This document shows, one piece after another, positions 6,569 through 10,198 of a stretch of DNA of 10,198 nt. The DNA is from an uncultured Verrucomicrobiales bacterium. Its GTDB lineage: Bacteria; Verrucomicrobiota; Verrucomicrobiia; Verrucomicrobiales; Akkermansiaceae. Under the pieces are notes generated by a model. The model did no database searches. It was not told the origin of the DNA and saw only the letters and a program-made list of their open reading frames with translations. Location: assembly GCA_937952875.1 (NCBI GenBank), contig CALFDI010000244.1, positions 1 to 10,198 of the forward strand. Direction: 5' to 3'. Position numbers and translations under genes: made by a program. How positions within the stretch are numbered: position 1 is the first letter of the stretch; each line of letters opens with the position of its first letter.

Positions 6569-8971
6569 TTAGTGAGCGTCTAATGTGTCAGGGTCGACTT
6601 CAGCTTCGATCTGGCGGTCGAGCACTTCCTTGCGGAGGTTCGTTCCGTTCATCTTAGCCCAGAGATAGACAACTGGTGAGGCGACGAAGATAGAGGAGTA
6701 AGTTCCAACGATGACTCCGATCATGATTGCGAGTGAGAAGTCCGCGAGACCAGCTCCACCGAAGAGGTAGAGAACGACGACTGTGATGAATGTCGTTAAG
6801 GAGGTGAGGACTGTCCGTGAGAGTGTCGCACTAATAGCGGTGTTCATAATCTCCTTAATGTTTCCACGACGGATGAGAAGATCTTCACGGATTCGGTCGA
6901 AGACGACGATGGTGTCATTGATCGAGTAACCGGCAATGGTGAGGAAGGCACCTACGTGAATGAGATTGAGCTCGCCGCCTAGGAGGAGGACGATGCCAAT
7001 CGAGATGATCAAGTCATGGAAGATGGCAACGAACGCTCCGAGAGCGAATGAGAATTCGAATCGGATGGTGATGTAAACTAAGATCGCGATAAGGCCGATG
7101 CCGAGTGCTATGAGGGAGTTCGTGAGGAATTCTCCACCAAGGCTGGCGCTGACTGTATCAATAGAGACTTTCTTATCCGCGAGTGTAGGAATGTTCTCTC
7201 GGAGGGTTTCAATGATTTTCTCAGAGTCATCTGTCGCTGCACGAACTGTGAGTAGTTCACCAGAGCCGGCAGTGCTTTCTTCCTGCACGAATGGTGCTTG
7301 AGAGAGCTCAACGTTATCGAGAATGGAGGCTGCTTGACTCGCTTCGACTTTATCATCGCCTACAGAGAAGCGGATGAGGGAGCCGCCTGTGAAGTCGACA
7401 CCGAGAGCAGAGTCACTCTTAACAAATGCTCCTCCAATACTGAGTAGGATAAGAAGACCAGAAATGGCGAATGCGACAGTGCGCTTTGAAAGGAAATCAA
7501 TCGAGCGCTTCGGCACGAGATTCATGAAGTTCAGCTTCTTGACCATGCCTGCATCTGTGAACCACCAGAACATGACGCGCACTGCGAGGAGTGCTGCAAA
7601 CATGGAGGCGAGAATACCGATTGTAAGGGTGATGGCGAAGCCTTTGACGGTGTCTGATGCACGCCAGAAGAGGATCATCGCTGTGATCAAAGTCGTGATA
7701 TTGGCATCGAAGATAGCTGAAAATGCTTTGTCGAATGCTGCAGCGATCGCTGTTTTCACTGACTTACCATTGGCGAGTTCTTCGCGAAGACGTTCGAAGA
7801 TAAGAACGTTGGCATCGACGGCGACACCGATTGTTAGGATGATACCTGCGATACCTGGAAGGGTAAATGTGAAGCCCATCATGGCCATCGCTCCGAAGAG
7901 GAGGACGATGTTAATCCCGAGAGCAACGATCGCGATGATGCCTGCGAAGCGGTAGTAGCAGAGGACGAAGATGATTGTGAGACTTAGGCCGACAAGACCA
8001 GCGTTGATACCTTGCTTGACAGTCTCAGCTCCGAGTGTGGCAGAGACTTGACGTTTCTCCTCGACTAGGAGTGGGTTCTTAAGAGGATTATTGAGGACAC
8101 GGGCGAGGGAGCGAGCTTCAGCTTCGTTATCAAGACCAGTGATGCTAAAGTTCCGGCCGAGTGGGACCTGCTGAACAACTGCGAGAGACTTTACGACTCC
8201 GTCGAGCACGACAGAAATACTGTCTCTGTTTTCAGTCATCTTACCAGTAAAGCTCTCCATACGCTTTCCTCCATCTCCACTTAAGCGGATTTGAACGCTG
8301 TCTGTTGTGATATCTGGATAGGCTTCTTGAATGAATGATCCATCGAGACCGATGCGTTTTGATAAGAGAACAGGGGAGCTAATCTCTTCTTTGAAGCGAT
8401 CTTTACGCGTGTAAGTGAAAAGTTCATATCCAGGAATTTTCTTTCCAGTCGCTTCTACCTGTCCAGCGAGAGTGTCGCTCTGTTGGTGAACAGCGCGCAT
8501 CTCGAGGCGAACAGTTTCTTCGATGATTCTCTCGACTTCTTTAGCCTCTTTTTCAGTGACTCCAGGCATCTGAAGAACGATGCGGTCATTACCCTGTCCA
8601 GTGATAAAGAGGTCAGTGTTATTGTTCGGATTGAGACGACGGCGTAGAACTTCGATTGCTTGCTCGACAGCTTCTGGAGTGACGGCGAGTTCTTCACCTT
8701 GGAGACCTATGCCAGACTGCACGCGAAGGGTGAAGGCGACACCACCTTCAATGTCGACACCACCTTTGAGACGTTCCTTAGGAGGCATGACTCCGAGGAA
8801 GCAGAGAGTGACGAGGCCTAGAACGAGAGCTGTGCCGATATTACGCTTACGCTTTTCTAACTCCGTGGCGAAATACCAGAAAAATAGAACTAGTAAGCCA
8901 AAACCTACGAGAAAGAGATGAATCGGGCTTTGGCTAAGATCTACGTAGCCAAGAAGTGTAGAGAACGTCAT
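6569..8971 (-). CDS. secDF: Fused protein translocase subunit SecDF
   Basis: This is an RND-type Sec accessory protein that uses the proton motive force to help complete SecYEG/SecA-driven export. SecD and SecF are fused in one 800-residue chain. The SecD half has a membrane helix (about 44-62), the VDIEGG motif (72-77), a periplasmic P1 region (to about 318) and a helix bundle containing GVAVDANVLIFERLREEL (382-399), where D386 matches the functionally key Asp of other SecDs. The SecF half starts about 490 and has LGVDFTGG (523-530), a second periplasmic domain (to about 612), GYSINDTIVVFDRIRED (681-697) and SRTVLTSLTT (718-727), whose Arg is conserved. An extra hydrophobic helix (about 17-35) precedes the usual first one. 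No internal Met lies before that first helix, so the ATG at 8971 is favoured. yajC lies 108 bp upstream and a clear terminator follows. No Shine-Dalgarno sequence is visible. Confidence 0.95.
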   Translation of the reverse strand: MTFSTLLGYVDLSQSPIHLFLVGFGLLVLFFWYFATELEKRKRNIGTALVLGLVTLCFLGVMPPKERLKGGVDIEGGVAFTLRVQSGIGLQGEELAVTPEAVEQAIEVLRRRLNPNNNTDLFITGQGNDRIVLQMPGVTEKEAKEVERIIEETVRLEMRAVHQQSDTLAGQVEATGKKIPGYELFTYTRKDRFKEEISSPVLLSKRIGLDGSFIQEAYPDITTDSVQIRLSGDGGKRMESFTGKMTENRDSISVVLDGVVKSLAVVQQVPLGRNFSITGLDNEAEARSLARVLNNPLKNPLLVEEKRQVSATLGAETVKQGINAGLVGLSLTIIFVLCYYRFAGIIAIVALGINIVLLFGAMAMMGFTFTLPGIAGIILTIGVAVDANVLIFERLREELANGKSVKTAIAAAFDKAFSAIFDANITTLITAMILFWRASDTVKGFAITLTIGILASMFAALLAVRVMFWWFTDAGMVKKLNFMNLVPKRSIDFLSKRTVAFAISGLLILLSIGGAFVKSDSALGVDFTGGSLIRFSVGDDKVEASQAASILDNVELSQAPFVQEESTAGSGELLTVRAATDDSEKIIETLRENIPTLADKKVSIDTVSASLGGEFLTNSLIALGIGLIAILVYITIRFEFSFALGAFVAIFHDLIISIGIVLLLGGELNLIHVGAFLTIAGYSINDTIVVFDRIREDLLIRRGNIKEIMNTAISATLSRTVLTSLTTFITVVVLYLFGGAGLADFSLAIMIGVIVGTYSSIFVASPVVYLWAKMNGTNLRKEVLDRQIEAEVDPDTLDAH

Positions 8972-9079
8972 GATGAGAGAAAAGAATTACTGAAAGATCA
9001 GGGGCAAAGGCGATGAAAAAGTCAGTTTTTGCTAATTCACCACTCTTGAGAGGCCTGATGTGCGTGGTTGGGAGGTTTT
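8972..9079. other. yajC-secDF intergenic gap
   Basis: These 108 bp separate the yajC stop and the secDF start. I see no open reading frame, no strong hairpin with a U-run and no convincing promoter here. A weak A5/T5 inverted repeat occurs around 9016-9030, and CTCTTGAGAG (9043-9052) is a short palindrome. The gap is unusually long for this otherwise tight operon, so a secondary promoter or an RNA processing site is possible but not shown by the sequence. Confidence 0.3.
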
Positions 9080-9403
9080 TTAGGATTTAGCGGACTCGCT
9101 CTTCTTGCTGTTGACTGTCTGCATGGATGTTTTTTCAAATTCCATGATGACGCCTTCAGCGACTTTGAGGGTGACGACATTGTCTTTGATCTTGTGAACC
9201 ATTCCATGAATGCCACCAGCTGTGACGACCTTATCGCCGACCTTCATCGCAGCGATCTTAGCAGCGAGTTCTTTGCGCTGCTTCTGCTGCGGGCGAATGA
9301 CGATGACCCACATCATGACGAACATGATGAGAATCATAAAAATAGAGGAAAGGCCACCGCCTTGAGGTGAACCTTGGGCGAGAAAAGTGAGAGTAGAGAT
9401 CAT
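9080..9403 (-). CDS. yajC: Sec translocase accessory protein YajC
   Basis: YajC is a small single-span inner-membrane protein that associates with SecD and SecF in the holo-translocon. The 107-residue length is typical. A Gly/Ser-rich N-terminus leads into one Met-rich membrane helix (about 19-36), then the diagnostic IRPQQKQRKE segment (36-45), and a cytoplasmic small beta domain with MKVGDKVVTAGGIHG (53-67) and a conserved DNVVTLKVAEG stretch (74-84). Its ATG overlaps the tgt stop as ATGA (9400-9403), which indicates translational coupling to tgt. secDF lies downstream. No Shine-Dalgarno sequence precedes the ATG, consistent with coupling to ribosomes finishing tgt. Confidence 0.95.
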   Translation of the reverse strand: MISTLTFLAQGSPQGGGLSSIFMILIMFVMMWVIVIRPQQKQRKELAAKIAAMKVGDKVVTAGGIHGMVHKIKDNVVTLKVAEGVIMEFEKTSMQTVNSKKSESAKS

Positions 9404-10198
9404 AATGGTGAAGATGCAGTGTAGCGGGCGGTAAACTCGCGGCGGAACTCAGTAAAAGTTCCAGCCTCGATAGCTGCCCGCGATCGCTCCATGAGCGACA
9501 GGTAAAAATGCAAATTGTGAAAGGAAAGCAATCTTAAAGAGAGCATTTCCCCCGCACGGAAGAGGTGACGGATGTATGAGCGGCTGAAGCGAGCGATATG
9601 TGGGTGGGTATCTTCCGTTAGCGGAGCCTCATCACGTTCGAATTGTAGGTTCTTAATTTGGCGCGGGCCGTCGTATGTAAAGAAGGTGCCGTGGCGCGCT
9701 AGGCGGGTCGGCATTACGCAGTCAAACATATCGACTCCTCGGGAAATCATCTCGAGAAGTTGAGTCGGAGTGCCTAGGCCCATGGCGTAGCGCGGTTTGT
9801 CTTTTGGCAGAAATGGCTCAGCATTATCAATGGCGCGGAACATCTCGTGTTCAGGCTCGCCTACGGAGACGCCACCGATGGCATAGCCATCGAAGTCTAG
9901 CTCAGCGAGGCCTCTAGCAGATTCTGCGCGCAGGTCCTCGTAGATTGATCCTTGGACGATGCCGAAGTGTAGCTGACGGCCATCTCCAGAGCGTGGCTTA
10001 TTTTTCTCGATCCAATCCTTACAGCGCTGGCCCCAGCGCTGAGTGAGTCCATTGGATGTCTCGGCGTATTTCCGCTCACAAGGGTAGGGCGGGCACTCAT
10101 CGAAGAGCATGGCGATGTCTGAACCGAGGGCCGCCTGGATTTCCATGCTGAGCTCAGGCGTGAGCATCATTTTCGCTCCATTGAGGTGATTTTGAAAA
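9400..10198 (-). CDS. tgt: Queuine/preQ1 tRNA-guanine transglycosylase, 5' end cut by window
   Basis: The enzyme exchanges G34 in GUN-anticodon tRNAs for preQ1 on the way to queuosine. About 265 residues are visible; the N-terminal third lies beyond the right edge, because the frame stays open through FQNHLNGAK upstream of the first visible ATG at 10170. Counting from that ATG, the core motifs are DIAMLFDEC (18-26), FGIVQGSIYEDLR (69-81), FDGYAIGGVSVGE (93-105) and VDMFDCVMPTR (146-156), with the catalytic nucleophile at D150. RSYIRHLFRAGE (197-208) and SFHNLHFY (216-223) are also typical. The usual CxCxxC zinc motif is absent: at the matching place (184-195) the chain reads LTEDTHPHIARF, with no cysteine, while the fourth ligand, His218, is kept. 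The flanks align well on both sides, so this is not a frameshift. The gene heads the tgt-yajC-secDF unit. Confidence 0.95.
   Translation of the reverse strand, partial: FQNHLNGAKMMLTPELSMEIQAALGSDIAMLFDECPPYPCERKYAETSNGLTQRWGQRCKDWIEKNKPRSGDGRQLHFGIVQGSIYEDLRAESARGLAELDFDGYAIGGVSVGEPEHEMFRAIDNAEPFLPKDKPRYAMGLGTPTQLLEMISRGVDMFDCVMPTRLARHGTFFTYDGPRQIKNLQFERDEAPLTEDTHPHIARFSRSYIRHLFRAGEMLSLRLLSFHNLHFYLSLMERSRAAIEAGTFTEFRREFTARYTASSPL

Noticed and set aside
7374..7955. Long plus-strand ORF (193 codons) opposite secDF
   Set aside because: It is antisense to strongly conserved SecDF membrane segments and its product is Arg/Ala/Ile-rich with no domain pattern, as expected for a shadow of a hydrophobic coding strand.
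9016..9052. A5/T5 inverted repeat and CTCTTGAGAG palindrome between yajC and secDF as an attenuator
   Set aside because: Both are very short and AT-rich or have almost no loop, so stable structure is unlikely.
250..9487. Apparent enrichment of CGATCG words, including two GCGATCGC octamers like cyanobacterial HIP1 (near 7744 and 9480)
   Set aside because: I count about seven CGATCG in the window against two to three expected at even base composition. Most are within genes and the number is too small to claim a genomic signature without whole-genome counts.

Overview
The window looks like chromosomal DNA of a member of the Verrucomicrobiota (PVC superphylum), probably Verrucomicrobiales. This rests on the adjacent pair of a DUF1592-family multi-domain cytochrome and a DUF1552 (HXXSHH) protein, which is characteristic of Verrucomicrobiota and Planctomycetota, together with the gene order tgt-yajC-secDF with secD and secF fused. 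This is inference from gene content; no rRNA or other marker is present.

Layout, left to right. (1) 1-233, minus: the N-terminal part of a YqiJ-like (DUF1449) membrane protein running off the left edge, with a consensus -10 box just upstream. (2) 346-2558, plus: a class IV PLP aminotransferase (ADC lyase/BCAT-like), then asparaginyl-tRNA synthetase, closely spaced. (3) 2555-5828, minus: a two-gene unit, first the DUF1592-type c-type cytochrome protein, then the Tat-exported DUF1552 protein 4 bp downstream. The DUF1552 stop codon overlaps the asnS stop codon tail to tail. (4) 5829-6062: an AT-rich divergent intergenic region with three perfect inverted repeats. (5) 6063-6422, plus: a small two-helix membrane protein of unknown function. 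(6) 6508-6545: a terminator hairpin shared by two convergent genes. (7) 6569-10198, minus: the transcription order is tgt (5' end cut off by the window), yajC (ATGA overlap), then fused secDF. This is the classical queuosine/Sec-accessory operon.

Most of the window is conserved housekeeping: tRNA charging, tRNA modification and Sec-dependent protein export. The less understood parts are the DUF1592/DUF1552 exported pair, the small membrane protein and the YqiJ-like fragment. The most unusual molecular details are a tRNA-guanine transglycosylase that has lost the three zinc-binding cysteines while keeping its catalytic residues, and a SecDF with an extra N-terminal membrane helix. I saw no mobile element, CRISPR array, rRNA or tRNA gene, phage gene or recognisable defence system, and no convincing wholly new system.
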